Positions 16,116-25,533 of a stretch of 41,403 nucleotides of DNA are shown here, piece after piece; positions within the stretch are counted from its first letter, which is position 1, and each line of letters opens with the position of its first letter. Source of the DNA: Thermoanaerobaculia bacterium (GTDB taxonomy: Bacteria > Acidobacteriota > Thermoanaerobaculia > UBA5066 > DATFVB01); the NCBI GenBank assembly GCA_035717485.1, contig DASTIQ010000150.1, positions 1 through 41,403 on the forward strand, in the 5' to 3' direction. The notes under the pieces were generated by a model that was not told the origin of the DNA, ran no database searches, and worked only from the letters and a program-made list of their open reading frames with translations. The translations under genes and the position numbers were made by a program.

Positions 16116-18503
16116 CTAGTGGGGCAATCCGGGCGGCGGAAGCGCGGTCCCCTCCACCTCCGGCGGCTTCGGCGCCGGCGCGGCGGCGTGGTCGAGCGCG
16201 ACCTTGATCACCTCGTCCATGTTCTCGACGGGATGCACTTCGATCGCCTCCCGGACTTCCTTCGGGATCTCCTCGAGGTCCTTCTCGTTCTCGGCCGGCA
16301 GCACGATCGTCCGGATGCCCGCCCGAAACGCCGCGAGGACCTTGTCCTTGATTCCGCCGACCGGCAGGACCTTCCCGCGCAGCGTGATCTCCCCCGTCAT
16401 GGCGACGTCTTTGAGGACCGGAATCCGGGTGACGGCGGAAAAGAGCGACGTCGCGAGAGCGATGCCCGCCGAGGGGCCGTCCTTCGGGATCGCGCCCTCC
16501 GGAACGTGGATGTGGATGTCCTTCTTCTCGTGGAAGTCGGGGTCGGCGTCGTATATCTCGGCGCGGCTGCGGACGTACGAGACGGCGGCGCGGGCGGATT
16601 CCTGCATCACGTCGCCGAGCGAGCCGGTGAGCGTGAGCGCGCCCTTGCCCTTGAGGAGGCTGGTCTCGATCGTCAGGATCTCCCCGCCGACTTCCGTCCA
16701 CGCGAGACCCGTCGCCATGCCGACTTCGGAGACTTCGCCCTTCTTGCGGCTGCGGAACTTGGGCTTGCCGAGATACTCCTTGACGTCTTCCGGCGTCACC
16801 GTCACGGGAGGCGCCACCTGGCCGGCGACGACCTTTCGGGCGACCTTCCGGCAGATGCTCGCGATCTCGCGCTCGAGGTTCCGGACTCCCGCTTCGCGCG
16901 TGTGCTCGGAGATGATCGCGAGGATCGTCTCGTCGGGAAGCGCGACCGCATTCGGCTCGAGGCCGTGCTCCTCGAGCTGCTTCGGCACGAGGAAACGCTT
17001 CGCGATCTCCATCTTCTCCTGGTGCGTGTACCCGGAGAGCGCCAGGAGTTCCATCCGGTCCTTCAGGGCCGCCGGGATCGGGTGCGCGACGTTCGCGGTC
17101 GCGATGAACATGACCTTCGACAGGTCGTATTCGACGTCGAGATAGTGGTCCACGAAGGCGTGGTTCTGCTCCGGGTCGAGGACCTCGAGGAGCGCCGACG
17201 ACGGGTCGCCGCGGAAATCCATCGACATCTTGTCGACCTCGTCGAGGAGAAAGACGGGATTGACGACGCCCGCCTTCTTCATCATCTGGATGATCTGTCC
17301 GGGGAACGCCCCGATGTAGGTCCGCCGATGGCCGCGGATCTCCGCCTCGTCGCGCACGCCGCCGAGCGACAACCGCACGAACGGGCGGTTCATCGACTTC
17401 GCGATCGACCGCGCGAGCGACGTCTTTCCCACGCCCGGAGGCCCGACGAAGCAGATGATCGAGCCGCGCGCCTTCTTCGAAAGCTGGCGGACGGCGAGGA
17501 ATTCGAGGATGCGTTCCTTGATCTTCTCGAGGCCGTAGTGGTCGTCGTTCAGGACCTTCTCGGCGTGGGCGATGTCCTTCGACTCCTTCGCGTACTTCTT
17601 CCACGGCACCGAGATCAGCCAGTCGATGTAGTTGCGGGAGACCGTCGCCTCGGCCGAGACGCCCGGCATCGCCTCGAGGCGCTTGAGCTCGGCCATCGCC
17701 TTCTCGGCGACTTCCTTCGGCATCTCGGCTTCTTCGATCTTCTTCTTGAGCTCCCCGTTTTCGTCGGTCCGGTCGTCGCCGCGTCCGAGCTCCTGATGGA
17801 TCGCCTTGATCTTCTCGTTCAGGTAATACTCGCGCTGCGCCTTCTCCATCTGCTTCTTGACCTTGTTGTTGATCCGGCGCTCGAGGTTGATCTTCTCGAT
17901 CTCGGCTTCCAGCAGGTCGGAGAGGCGGGCCAGGCGCTCGGAGGGCTTGGCGAGCTCGAGGAGCTCCTGCTTCTCCGCCGTCGTGACGTTCAGATGGGCG
18001 GCCAGCGTGTCGGCGAAGCGGTCCGGATCGTCGATCTTCAGCTGGGCCGCGATGCCGTCGAACGCGAGGTGGTGGGAGAGCCGCGCATACTGCTCGAAGG
18101 TCGTGAGCACCTTCCCCATGTAGTCGCGCAGGTCGTCCGAGACCGCGGTCTTGACGGGCACCGCCCCGACCTCGACGAAGTAGGCCTCGCGCTCGAAGAC
18201 GAACGAACGGATCGCGCCGCGCCGGAGCCCTTCGACCATCACCTTGATGTGGCCGTTCGGGAGCTTCTGCGACTGCAGGACCTGCGCGACGACGCCGATC
18301 GCGTGGATGTCCGCGGCCTGCGGCTCGTCGATCTTCGGATTCTTTTGCGCCGAGAGGAAGATCCGCTTCTCGGGCGTCGCGAGCGCCCGTTCGAGCGCGC
18401 GGATGGACGAGTCGCGGCCGACGACGAACGGAGCCATCTGGTACGGAAAGACCACGAGCTCCCGCAGGGGAACCAGCGGGAGCACTTCGAAGGGTTCGGC
18501 CAT
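16116..18503 (-). CDS. lon: ATP-dependent protease Lon
   Basis: This 795-aa cytoplasmic serine protease degrades misfolded and regulatory proteins. The N-terminal LON substrate-binding domain starts at [18 protein letters not shown], and a coiled region follows (about 180-260). The AAA+ module has Walker A GPPGVGKT (354-361) and Walker B VFLLDE (417-422). The protease domain has catalytic Ser678 in PKDGPSAG and Lys721 in [10 protein letters not shown]. All key residues are intact. The start ATG is 2 nt after the clpX stop, so clpX-lon is one translationally coupled unit. This ATG was chosen because the preceding open frame belongs to the clpX region. Confidence 0.98.
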   Translation of the reverse strand: MAEPFEVLPLVPLRELVVFPYQMAPFVVGRDSSIRALERALATPEKRIFLSAQKNPKIDEPQAADIHAIGVVAQVLQSQKLPNGHIKVMVEGLRRGAIRSFVFEREAYFVEVGAVPVKTAVSDDLRDYMGKVLTTFEQYARLSHHLAFDGIAAQLKIDDPDRFADTLAAHLNVTTAEKQELLELAKPSERLARLSDLLEAEIEKINLERRINNKVKKQMEKAQREYYLNEKIKAIHQELGRGDDRTDENGELKKKIEEAEMPKEVAEKAMAELKRLEAMPGVSAEATVSRNYIDWLISVPWKKYAKESKDIAHAEKVLNDDHYGLEKIKERILEFLAVRQLSKKARGSIICFVGPPGVGKTSLARSIAKSMNRPFVRLSLGGVRDEAEIRGHRRTYIGAFPGQIIQMMKKAGVVNPVFLLDEVDKMSMDFRGDPSSALLEVLDPEQNHAFVDHYLDVEYDLSKVMFIATANVAHPIPAALKDRMELLALSGYTHQEKMEIAKRFLVPKQLEEHGLEPNAVALPDETILAIISEHTREAGVRNLEREIASICRKVARKVVAGQVAPPVTVTPEDVKEYLGKPKFRSRKKGEVSEVGMATGLAWTEVGGEILTIETSLLKGKGALTLTGSLGDVMQESARAAVSYVRSRAEIYDADPDFHEKKDIHIHVPEGAIPKDGPSAGIALATSLFSAVTRIPVLKDVAMTGEITLRGKVLPVGGIKDKVLAAFRAGIRTIVLPAENEKDLEEIPKEVREAIEVHPVENMDEVIKVALDHAAAPAPKPPEVEGTALPPPGLPH

Positions 18504-18505
18504 CC

Positions 18506-19750
18506 TCACCCCGCCTTGCGGAGGATCGTGATCGGCTTGGTGCGGTTCTTCACCGTCTCCCGGGTGACGACGCACTCCTCGATCTCCTCGTCGGAGGGGA
18601 CCTGGTACATCACGTCGAGCATCAGCTCTTCGATGATGATCTTGAGGCCGCGGGCTCCGACGTTCCGCGCGAGCGCCTCCTCGGCGATTGCATCGAGCGC
18701 GTCGTCGGTGAATTTCAGGCTGACGTTCTCGAACTCGAGCATCGTCTGGTACTGCTTGACGAGCGAGTTCTTCGGCTCCTTCAGGATCTCGATCAACGCG
18801 TCCTTGTCGAGCTCCGAGAGCGTCGCGACGACGGGAAGCCGTCCGACGAACTCGGGGATCATCCCGAACTTGATCAGATCCTCCGGGTGGATCTTCTCGA
18901 GGAGCGCGCCGGTGCGCTTCTCCTTCTTCGTCTGGATCTTCGCGCCGAAGCCCATCGTCTTCTCGGTCTGGCGGCGGGCGATCACGTCCTCGAGGCCGAC
19001 GAACGCGCCTCCGCAGATGAAGAGGATGTTCGTCGTGTCGATCTGGATGAACTCCTGGTGCGGGTGCTTGCGTCCTCCCTGGGGCGGGACGTTGGCGACC
19101 GTACCCTCGAGGATCTTGAGGAGCGCCTGCTGGACACCCTCTCCCGACACGTCGCGGGTGATCGACGGGTTCTCCCCCTTGCGGGCGATCTTGTCCACCT
19201 CGTCGATGTAGACGATTCCGCGCTCCGTCTTCTCCTTGTCGGAGCCCGCGACCTGGTAGAGCTTCAGGATGATGTTCTCGACGTCTTCGCCGACGTATCC
19301 CGCCTCGGTCAGGGTGGTCGCGTCGACGATCGTGAAGGGAACGGAGAGCATCTTCGCCAGCGTCTGGGCGAGGAGGGTCTTCCCGGTTCCGGTCGGCCCG
19401 ATGAGGAGGATGTTGGACTTCTGGAGCTCGACGTCGAGCTTCCGATTCCGCTCGAAGTAATCGATCCGCTTGTAGTGGTTGTACACCGCCACCGCGAGCT
19501 TCTTCTTCGCCTGCTCCTGGCCGATCACGTAGGAATCGAGGAACTCCTTGATTTCCTTCGGCTTCGGAAGCTTCGTCTCGGGAGTCGTCGTCTCGAGGAC
19601 CCGGTCTTCGGCGATGATGTCGAGGCAGATGTCGACGCATTCGTCGCAGATGTAGACCGTCGGCCCCGCGATGAGCTTCTTGACGTCGCGCTGGCTCTTG
19701 TTGCAGAAGGAGCAGCGCAGGACGTCGCCGTTCCCTGTTTTCTTGGACAT
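18506..19750 (-). CDS. clpX: ATP-dependent Clp protease ATP-binding subunit ClpX
   Basis: This 414-aa AAA+ unfoldase feeds substrates to ClpP. The N-terminal zinc-binding domain has Cys13, Cys16, Cys35 and Cys38. Walker A GPTGTGKT is at 118-125, the pore loop GYVG at 151-154 and Walker B GIVYIDE at 178-184. An arginine-rich sensor region and the ClpP-docking tripeptide (here in the stretch around KTMGFGAKI) are present. The ATG has a good Shine-Dalgarno (GGAGG). In many genomes clpX directly follows clpP; here clpP lies upstream but is separated by 340 nt holding a hairpin element and a probable promoter. Confidence 0.98.
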   Translation of the reverse strand: MSKKTGNGDVLRCSFCNKSQRDVKKLIAGPTVYICDECVDICLDIIAEDRVLETTTPETKLPKPKEIKEFLDSYVIGQEQAKKKLAVAVYNHYKRIDYFERNRKLDVELQKSNILLIGPTGTGKTLLAQTLAKMLSVPFTIVDATTLTEAGYVGEDVENIILKLYQVAGSDKEKTERGIVYIDEVDKIARKGENPSITRDVSGEGVQQALLKILEGTVANVPPQGGRKHPHQEFIQIDTTNILFICGGAFVGLEDVIARRQTEKTMGFGAKIQTKKEKRTGALLEKIHPEDLIKFGMIPEFVGRLPVVATLSELDKDALIEILKEPKNSLVKQYQTMLEFENVSLKFTDDALDAIAEEALARNVGARGLKIIIEELMLDVMYQVPSDEEIEECVVTRETVKNRTKPITILRKAG

Positions 19751-19798
19751 TTAACCTCCGGCAGGACCGCCCAGCCCCTCTTGCTAGGCCCTCATCCT

Positions 19799-19827
19799 AC
19801 CATAACCGGGGCCTCCGACTATCGTAA
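19799..19827 (-). promoter_or_regulatory. Possible clpX-lon promoter
   Basis: On the minus strand TTACGA (19822-19827) and TATGGT (19799-19804) are separated by exactly 17 bp, each matching 4 of 6 positions of the sigma-70 hexamers. No CIRCE inverted repeat or other heat-shock operator is seen in the 340-nt clpP-clpX gap. The rest of the gap holds hairpin element B (19953-20075) and GC-rich sequence without obvious features. This is a weak prediction from pattern alone. Confidence 0.4.
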
Positions 19828-19952
19828 CGCCCGTCTCTACAAGGGAAATTCCTCGGTAGACGTCGCGAAAACTCGCGAGGGCCGCCGCCAGCCTCGGCTC
19901 GCGCTCGAAGCGGCGCTGATCCTTGCCGGGTCAATCTTCAGTCATCCCGAAA

Positions 19953-20075
19953 GCGCGGAGAGGCGCGAGCCCGGCGGGATGCGGCCGGCTCGGCCGGCGG
20001 GCGAGGCGTACCGGCGCGTACGTTGAGCCCGCCGGCGGGCCGGACGCGCCCGCCCGGCTCGATGCATCGCCGCGC
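19953..20075 (-). repeat. 3'-UTR hairpin element, copy B (after clpP)
   Basis: This 123-bp element starts 15 nt after the clpP stop codon. The outer stem pairs 19966-19978 with 20049-20061 (12 of 13). The inner stem pairs 19994-20002 (CCGGCGGGC) with 20027-20035 (GCCCGCCGG) perfectly. The tip pairs 20005-20011 (GGCGTAC) with 20018-20024 (GTACGTT, two G-U pairs) around CGGCGC. The gene-proximal end carries CGATGCATCG, the mark of this end in all copies. There is no T-run. Confidence 0.88.
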
Positions 20076-20090
20076 GCCAATCCCCCGCGA

Positions 20091-20699
20091 CTACCCGGCC
20101 GCCTTGAGCGCCGTGTCGTCGCGGGAGGTGAACACGTGGTCGATCAGACCGTACTTCTTCGCTTCGTCCGCCTCGAGGATGAAGTCGCGGTCCGTGTCCC
20201 GCTCGACCTTCTCGAGCACCTGGCCCGTGTGCTTCACGTAGATCTCGCTGATCTTGTGCTTCAGACGGATCAGATCCTTGGCGTGGATCTCGATGTCGGA
20301 AGCCTGGCCCTGCATTCCGGAGGTCCAGGGCTGGTGCAGGAGGAAACGGGCGTTCGGAAGGGCGTGGCGCTTCCCGGCAGCGCCGGCCGCCATCAGGACC
20401 GAGGCCATCGACGCCGCCTGTCCCATGCAGATCGTCTGCACGTCCGGCTTGACGTACTGCATCGTGTCGTAGATCGCGAGGCCGGCGGTGACGGACCCTC
20501 CCGGCGAGTTGATGTAGAGCATGATGTCCTTCTCCGGGTTTTCCGCTTCCAGGAAGAGCATCTGCGCGATCACGAGGCTCGCGATGTTGTCGTCGATCGG
20601 CGTCCCGAGGATGATCACGTTGTCCCTCAGCAGCCGTGAGTAGATGTCGTAGGCGCGTTCGCCGCGACTGGTCTGTTCGATCACCATGGGTACGAGCAC
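20091..20699 (-). CDS. clpP: ATP-dependent Clp protease proteolytic subunit ClpP
   Basis: This 202-aa serine peptidase forms the ClpP tetradecamer. The catalytic triad is visible: Ser97 in GQAASM, His122 in LLHQPW and Asp near 168 in ERDTDRD. The typical opening [22 protein letters not shown] begins at residue 3. I chose the GTG at 20699, which is 6 nt after the strong Shine-Dalgarno GGAGGAGGT (20706-20714). The longer ATG start at 20759 would translate the Shine-Dalgarno itself as a Glu/Gly run and overlap little with the family. It follows trigger factor on the same strand, the common tig-clpP order. A hairpin element follows the stop. Confidence 0.96.
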   Translation of the reverse strand: MLVPMVIEQTSRGERAYDIYSRLLRDNVIILGTPIDDNIASLVIAQMLFLEAENPEKDIMLYINSPGGSVTAGLAIYDTMQYVKPDVQTICMGQAASMASVLMAAGAAGKRHALPNARFLLHQPWTSGMQGQASDIEIHAKDLIRLKHKISEIYVKHTGQVLEKVERDTDRDFILEADEAKKYGLIDHVFTSRDDTALKAAG

Positions 20700-20705
20700 G
20701 GAGCC

Positions 20706-20714
20706 ACCTCCTCC
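20706..20714 (-). promoter_or_regulatory. Shine-Dalgarno deciding the clpP start
   Basis: GGAGGAGGT on the minus strand, 6 nt before GTG 20699. It selects this GTG over the upstream ATG at 20759, since it would otherwise be translated as part of the coding sequence. Confidence 0.75.
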
Positions 20715-20773
20715 TTCTTCTTCCTCGGATCGGAACGGGTGCACGGAATCCGTCAACATCGCCGCACCCGGAA

Positions 20774-22099
20774 CTATTTCTCCACGTTCGCGTGGTCGAT
20801 GAGCCAGCCGATCGCCTTCTGGAGCCGGATCTCCTGGCGGACCGAGCCGAGCCGCCCTTCCTTCTCGAGCCGGCCGCGGAGCGCGTCGAACTCGAGCCCG
20901 CGCCGCGCCGCGCTCGCCCGGATCTCGGCGTCGACCTCCGTGTCGGAAGCCGTGAGGTTTTCCCGGCGGGCGATCTCGTCGAGCACCAGGTATTCCTTCA
21001 CGCGCCGTTCGGCTCCCGGCCGGGCATCGCGGGCGAGCTTGTCCCAGTCGGCCTCTTTCGGATCCATTCCGTTCCCCGACAGGTAGCTCGCGTATTCCTC
21101 GAGCGCCGACTCCGTCTCCGCCTCCACCAGCGCTTCCGGAGGCGCGATCGAGATGCGCGCGACGAGCTGGTCGAGGATCTCGCGCTGGAACTTCCGCCGC
21201 CGGGCCGCCTGCTTTTCCGCACCCAGGTTCTCGGCGATCTTCGCGCGGAGCGATTCGAGCGTGAGCCCTTCTCCCACGTGCGACGCGAACGCGTCGTCGA
21301 GCTCGGGGAGTTTCTTCCGCTTCACGGCCGCGAGGGTCACCTCGTAGTCGAGCGTCCGTCCGGCGTATCGCGCGTTGGGGAAATCGGGCGGGAAAGTCTT
21401 CCGGAACGAGCGGGTCTCTCCCGGCGAAGCGCCGCGGAGCGCCTCGTTGATCTCGGGCATCGATTCCGGGTGCCCGACCTCGAGCGTCACCTTCTCGTCG
21501 CGGTGCCACTCTCCGGCTTTCTCTTCCGCGATCGCGCTTCCCTCCGCCGTGTAGAGAACGGGGCTCTCCACCTCGACGAACCGGTCCGCGATGTCCGCGA
21601 TCGCGTAGTCGCCGTCCTGCGCCGGGCGTCCCTCGACCGGAAGGAATTCGGCGTGCGATTCCCGGATGCGCGAGAGAGCGCCGTCGATCTCCTCGGCCTT
21701 CGGCTCGACCTCGACGTCGACGACTCGGAGCCCCGAGTAATCGCCCGGATCGATCGGGGGACGGACGTCCACGTTCGCCCGAAAGGCCAGGGGCTGGCCC
21801 TCCTCGAACTTCAGATCGTCGATCCGCGGGCGCCCGATGGGCTGGATTCCCTTCTCCGCGATCGCGTGTCCGAGCGCGTCGGGGATCAGGCTCTCGAGGA
21901 GCTCCTCCCGGATCTCGTCGGCGAACTTGCGGGCGACGACCGATTCGGGGACCTTCCCCTTGCGGAAACCGGGAATCGAGGCGCGCCGCGCGTAGTTTCG
22001 CGTGATGCCGCGGCGGGCGCGGTCGACCTCTTCCGGCGGAATCTCGATCTCGAACACGCGCCGGCTGTCGGAAACTTCGGAGTAGTTGCGAATCTCCAT
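20774..22099 (-). CDS. tig: Trigger factor (ribosome-bound chaperone)
   Basis: This 441-aa chaperone binds the ribosome near the exit tunnel and folds nascent chains. The ribosome-binding signature is [13 protein letters not shown] (about 39-51). A PPIase-like domain occupies the middle (around 150-250, with [16 protein letters not shown]). The helical C-terminal domain ends in a long arm ([20 protein letters not shown]). Length is typical. clpP follows 75 nt downstream on the same strand. The upstream gap of 305 nt has no clear promoter that I can point to. Confidence 0.96.
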   Translation of the reverse strand: MEIRNYSEVSDSRRVFEIEIPPEEVDRARRGITRNYARRASIPGFRKGKVPESVVARKFADEIREELLESLIPDALGHAIAEKGIQPIGRPRIDDLKFEEGQPLAFRANVDVRPPIDPGDYSGLRVVDVEVEPKAEEIDGALSRIRESHAEFLPVEGRPAQDGDYAIADIADRFVEVESPVLYTAEGSAIAEEKAGEWHRDEKVTLEVGHPESMPEINEALRGASPGETRSFRKTFPPDFPNARYAGRTLDYEVTLAAVKRKKLPELDDAFASHVGEGLTLESLRAKIAENLGAEKQAARRRKFQREILDQLVARISIAPPEALVEAETESALEEYASYLSGNGMDPKEADWDKLARDARPGAERRVKEYLVLDEIARRENLTASDTEVDAEIRASAARRGLEFDALRGRLEKEGRLGSVRQEIRLQKAIGWLIDHANVEK

Positions 22100-22404
22100 G
22101 ACGGATCGATCTTACCGCACCGGCGGCCAGTCCCGGGTCGCGAGTGCCGAGTCGGTACAGGGGCTCGTGACTTGCGACGGCTGGACGGGCGCGATCAGCT
22201 CAAAGCGACGAGGGCGGCGCACCCTGCCCGCTCATACCCTTTCGCTTGCCGCCCGGCGCCGAGTTAAGCGGCGCAAAGCGACCGCTTCAACTCGGCGACG
22301 TCCACGGTCGACAGCTTTACTGTCGTCTTGCCGGCGCGGACGGTTACCGGGACACGACCGTCTTCGACTCGGCGACGTCCATGCTCGAACCGATCGAGCT
22401 CTGC
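22100..22404. other. Gap between ompA-like gene and tig, with an inverted and a direct repeat
   Basis: This 305-nt stretch has no convincing gene. It holds an inverted repeat, 22257-22271 (CGCCGAGTTAAGCGG) against 22282-22297, 15 pairs with a single bulged base and a 10-nt loop. There is no T-run on either strand, so it is not a standard terminator. The right arm is also the start of a direct repeat: 22279-22304 resembles 22355-22381 (CGACCG then CTTCrACTCGGCGACGTCCA, 19 of 20 identical in the second part). The promoter of tig must lie here or further upstream, but I cannot place it. Confidence 0.55.
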
Positions 22405-23031
22405 CTACGAGAGAACGACGATGACGACTCTCCGATTCTTGGACCGTCCCTCTCTCGTCTTGTTCGAGTCGATCGGCTGGGTCTCGCCGTAGGAGATCGT
22501 GCTCATCCGGTTCAGCGCGACGCCCTTCTGGTTGAGGTACAGCCGGACGGCGTCGGCGCGCTCCTGGCCGAGCTGCATGTTGCGCTCCGGGGAGCCCGTC
22601 GAGTCGGTATGTCCCTGGATCTCGAGATAGACGTTCTTGTCGTCGGTCTTGAGCTTCTCGACGAAGTCGTCGAGCTGTTGCCGGGCTTCCGGAGAGAGCT
22701 CGTGGCCGTTGACCGGAAAATGGGCCGTGTCGTCGGAAAGGACCACCGCGTAGTTGAACTTCCCCTGAGCGAGCTTTCCCGCCTCGTTCGCCCGGGCGAT
22801 CGCGTCCTTCGTCGATTTGTCGAGCGTGTTGAGGCGCTGCTCGTGCTCGTTGACCTTCGACTGCGTCTGTTCGACCTGCGATTCCACGTCCGAGATGTGC
22901 TTTTCCGACTTCGCGCTGCTCTTTTCGACCTCTCCGGAAACGTACTTCTTCGTCGCGCAGCCCGGCAGGAATGCCAGGCCGGCGAACGCCACGGCGATTC
23001 CCGCGAGACGAAACTCCCTCCGCATCATCAT
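22405..23031 (-). CDS. OmpA-family lipoprotein (copy 1)
   Basis: This 208-aa predicted outer-membrane lipoprotein has a lipoprotein signal peptide ending in the lipobox FLPGC (Cys25). A coiled-coil region follows (about 35-85, EKHISDVESQVEQTQSKVNEHEQRL). The C-terminal OmpA domain binds peptidoglycan and contains GHTDSTGSPERNMQLGQERA. It resembles Pal-type proteins in the OmpA domain but has the added coiled coil. It is a close paralogue of the gene just upstream (23210-23830). Whether it joins a Tol-Pal system is unknown, since no tol gene is nearby. Confidence 0.9.
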   Translation of the reverse strand: MMMRREFRLAGIAVAFAGLAFLPGCATKKYVSGEVEKSSAKSEKHISDVESQVEQTQSKVNEHEQRLNTLDKSTKDAIARANEAGKLAQGKFNYAVVLSDDTAHFPVNGHELSPEARQQLDDFVEKLKTDDKNVYLEIQGHTDSTGSPERNMQLGQERADAVRLYLNQKGVALNRMSTISYGETQPIDSNKTREGRSKNRRVVIVVLS

Positions 23032-23149
23032 CCTCCTTCGATTCGGTCCGGTTCCGCCGCCGGCCGAAGGGGCCGCGGGGATCGCCGGAGATCCAGTGCT
23101 CCGGATGATAGCGCAAGGCCGGAGAAATCGCCCCCGCCAACCGAAAAGG

Positions 23150-23175
23150 AAAGGGGGGCCGCGCCGCCCCCCTTT
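23150..23175 (-). terminator. Intrinsic terminator after ompA-like copy 2
   Basis: AAAGGGGGGC (23150-23159) pairs with GCCCCCCTTT (23166-23175) around a 6-nt loop. Read on the minus strand, the hairpin is followed by a T-rich stretch (TTTCCTTTTC). It lies about 35 nt after the stop of the upstream OmpA-family gene and before the start of the downstream one, so the two copies are probably separate or partly separate transcripts. Confidence 0.75.
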
Positions 23176-23209
23176 GCCGGAAAATCGGGACCGCCCCGAG
23201 GTCGTACGG

Positions 23210-23830
23210 CTAGCTCAGGACGATGATGACGACCCGGCGATTCTTCGCTCGCCCTTCCCGTGTCTTGTTGGAATCCACGGGCTGGGTTTCGCCGTAGGAA
23301 ATCGTCGCCATCCGGTTGAGGGCCACTCCCTTTTCGTTGAGGTACAGCCGCACGGCCTCGGCGCGTTCCTCGCCGAGCCGCATGTTGTATTCGCGGGGTC
23401 CCGTAGCATCCGTGTGTCCCTGGATCTCGAGATAGACGTTCTTGTCCTCCGACTTGAGGTGGTCGACGAACTCGTCGAGCTGCTGCTTGGCCTCGGCGGA
23501 GAGCTCGTGCCGGTTCAGCGGAAAGTGCGAGTTGTCGTCCGAAAGAACCACCGAGTAGTTGAACTTTCCCTGCGCGAGCTTGCCCGCCTCGTTGGCCCGG
23601 TTCAGAGCGTCCTGGGTGGCCTTGTCGAGCTCCGTGATGCGTTGCTCGTGCTGTCCGACCTTCGACTGCGTCTGCTCGACCTGGCTCTCCACGTCCGCGA
23701 TGTGCTTTTCCGCGGCCGCGCTGCTCTTCTCGACTTCTCCGGACACGTATTTCTTCGTCGCGCAGGCCGGGAGGAGCGCCAGCGCCGCGGCGGCCCCCAG
23801 TCCCACGCTCCAGGATCGAAGTTTCACCAT
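23210..23830 (-). CDS. OmpA-family lipoprotein (copy 2)
   Basis: This 206-aa tandem paralogue of copy 1 has the same design: signal peptide with lipobox LLPAC (Cys23), coiled coil (EKHIADVESQVEQTQSKVGQHEQRI) and a C-terminal OmpA peptidoglycan-binding domain (GHTDATGPREYNMRLGEERA). The C-terminal 60 residues are nearly the same as in copy 1, including ISYGETQP and DSNKTREGR. A recent or conserved tandem duplication is likely. The start ATG lies 37 nt after the VWFA-gene stop, so it may be cotranscribed with that gene and ndk. Confidence 0.9.
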   Translation of the reverse strand: MVKLRSWSVGLGAAAALALLPACATKKYVSGEVEKSSAAAEKHIADVESQVEQTQSKVGQHEQRITELDKATQDALNRANEAGKLAQGKFNYSVVLSDDNSHFPLNRHELSAEAKQQLDEFVDHLKSEDKNVYLEIQGHTDATGPREYNMRLGEERAEAVRLYLNEKGVALNRMATISYGETQPVDSNKTREGRAKNRRVVIIVLS

Positions 23831-23867
23831 CTCTTTTCCCTCCTTGCATTTCCGCGGAATGCGGAAA

Positions 23868-24827
23868 TCACCGTTTCAGGGCCAGCGGACGGGGGGCGGT
23901 CCCTCGATAGCCGCGGCGCGCTCGGACAACCCGGGTGCCGCCTCCCCTGACCGTGACCACGATCGGCCAGTATCTTACCTCTCCTTCTCCCGACGGCTCG
24001 AAACCGAGCAGGTACTGCCGGCGAAGCTCGTTCTCGATCGCGTTGGCGATCGGCCGGAGGTCTTCGTCTCCGGAAACGAGGAACATACGCCCCCCGGAAG
24101 CCTGCGCCAGGAGCTCGAGGGCGGACAAAGACAGTTCCTTGCGCTCTTCCTCGTTCAGGACGGTGTACGAAGCATTTTTCATGCCGATGGCGTACACGGG
24201 CACGCTCTCGTTCTCCATCACCCGCTCGATGTCCTTCGTCGTGAGCTGGCTCGCATTGTCGACGCCGTCGGTGAAGAGGAGGATCGCCTTCTTCATGTTC
24301 GTTCCGGAGAGGAGCTCGTTGCTCGTCTGGATGACCGCGTCGTAGAGAGCGGTCTTCCCGACGGGCTTCAGGAAGAACAGCTGGCGCAGCAGAGCCGAAG
24401 GATCCTTGTCGAACTTCGCGACGACCCGCACCTCGTCTTCCGAGAAGGTGAAGAGCGCGAAGTCGTCGTCCGGCTGCCGCAGCTCCACGAGGCGCTGGAT
24501 CATTTCCCGGGCACGATCGAGTTTGTCGGCGACCTTCATCGAGCCCGACACGTCGAGGAGGATCGCGAAGGATACGGGCGCGCGGTCGCTCTTCTCGAAC
24601 GATTCGATCGCGACGGGCTTGCCGTCCACCCACAGGTGGAAGTCTTCCCCCTTCAGCGTGTCGACGAAGCCCCCCTTGCGGTCGCGGACGACCACCGGGA
24701 GCTGCACGTACTCGGTTCCCGCCGAAGCCGTGAAATGGCCGACCGGCGCGTCCTGGACGGGGCCGCCGGTCGCCGGCATGGACGCGGCGAGGAGCGCGAG
24801 GAGAACCGGAACCTTCCGGAACCGCAT
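23868..24827 (-). CDS. Secreted VWFA-related protein (acidobacterial type)
   Basis: This 319-aa exported protein has a signal peptide (about 1-22). A beta domain is followed by a von Willebrand factor A domain with an intact MIDAS motif DVSGSM (Asp92, Ser94, Ser96), so it should bind a divalent metal. Blocks DDDFALFTFSEDEVRV, GKTALYDAV and LLFTDGVDNAS are typical of the VWFA-related family first described from Acidobacteria. Its role is unknown, and adhesion or complex assembly outside the cytoplasm is a guess. It starts 13 nt after the ndk stop, so it is likely part of an ndk-VWFA transcript. Confidence 0.88.
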   Translation of the reverse strand: MRFRKVPVLLALLAASMPATGGPVQDAPVGHFTASAGTEYVQLPVVVRDRKGGFVDTLKGEDFHLWVDGKPVAIESFEKSDRAPVSFAILLDVSGSMKVADKLDRAREMIQRLVELRQPDDDFALFTFSEDEVRVVAKFDKDPSALLRQLFFLKPVGKTALYDAVIQTSNELLSGTNMKKAILLFTDGVDNASQLTTKDIERVMENESVPVYAIGMKNASYTVLNEEERKELSLSALELLAQASGGRMFLVSGDEDLRPIANAIENELRRQYLLGFEPSGEGEVRYWPIVVTVRGGGTRVVRARRGYRGTAPRPLALKR

Positions 24828-24840
24828 GGGAGGCGCCCTT

Positions 24841-25257
24841 TTAGAGCAGCTCGCTCTCGGCGAAGAAGAACCCGATCTCCCGGGCGGCGTTCTCCGGCGA
24901 ATCGGACCCGTGGATGGCGTTGCGCTCGATGTCCGTCCCGTACAGGTTCCGGATCGTGCCCGCTTCCGCCTTCTTCGAATCCGTCGCTCCCATCACGCCA
25001 CGCAGACCCGTCACGGCGTCCGCGCGCTCGAGGGCGACGACCCACACCGGTCCCTCGGTCATGAATCGGACGAGTCCTTCGAAGAACGGCCGCGCCTGAT
25101 GAACGGCGTAGAACGCGCGCGCCTGCGCCGGCGAGAGCGTGATCTTCTTCCCGGCGAGAAGCCGGAATCCTTCCTTTTCCAGATGGGCGAGGATCGCCCC
25201 CGCCTTCCCGGCCTTCACCGCGTCGGGCTTGACGATCGTCAGGGTTCGCTGGGTCAA
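24841..25257 (-). CDS. ndk: Nucleoside diphosphate kinase Ndk
   Basis: This 138-aa enzyme transfers the gamma-phosphate between nucleoside triphosphates and diphosphates, balancing NTP pools. It has the start block RTLTIVKPDAV and the catalytic phospho-His116 in NAIHGSDS. Length is normal. The start is TTG (25257), supported by the Shine-Dalgarno GAGAGGAG 9 nt upstream. In many genomes ndk sits beside sucCD, as here, but in this window two hairpin elements and a probable promoter lie between them. Confidence 0.95.
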   Translation of the reverse strand: MTQRTLTIVKPDAVKAGKAGAILAHLEKEGFRLLAGKKITLSPAQARAFYAVHQARPFFEGLVRFMTEGPVWVVALERADAVTGLRGVMGATDSKKAEAGTIRNLYGTDIERNAIHGSDSPENAAREIGFFFAESELL

Positions 25258-25339
25258 CGTCGGTTTCTCCTCTCCGGATCGCGGCGGGATCCGCCCTTCC
25301 CCGTTTCGCGGGCCGAACTGGACCGCGCCAAAGCGTGCG

Positions 25340-25369
25340 ATCTTAGCCCAAACAATCGGTGATCCTTAA
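25340..25369 (-). promoter_or_regulatory. Possible ndk promoter
   Basis: On the minus strand TTAAGG (25364-25369), an 18-bp spacer and TAAGAT (25340-25345) could form a sigma-70 promoter. The same -10 hexamer occurs in the predicted mdh promoter. The site lies in an AT-richer patch just outside the truncated hairpin element. The prediction is weak. Confidence 0.4.
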
Positions 25370-25384
25370 CCCTCACGGGCGTAA

Positions 25385-25479
25385 TGCGTTAGCCCGAACA
25401 GGCAGCGAACGTACCGAAAGCCGTACGTCGAGCGGCCGGCCAGCGGCACGCGCCCGCCCGGCTCGATGCATCGCCGCGC
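25385..25479 (-). repeat. 3'-UTR hairpin element, truncated copy C
   Basis: About 95 bp, with the same right half as copy D: from 25410 to 25495 it matches D and its flank with two differences. The left inner arm is missing (about 20 nt), leaving only a degenerate left outer arm, so the inner stem cannot form. The match continues 16 nt past the element into 25480-25495, which copies the sucD stop codon and last codons, showing that this is a tandem duplication. Confidence 0.8.
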
Positions 25480-25533
25480 CGGCTCAGCGCGAGAGCCAGG
25501 AGACCCGCCCCCTCAGTCGACCATCCGATGAAA

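Noticed and set aside
19751-19952. CIRCE or other heat-shock operator before clpX
   Set aside because: No TTAGCACTC-N9-GAGTGCTAA-like inverted repeat is present; only a weak sigma-70-like pair.
22370-22395. tRNA-like GGTTCGAGC on the minus strand
   Set aside because: The flanking bases do not form a T-stem and no acceptor or anticodon arm can be found.
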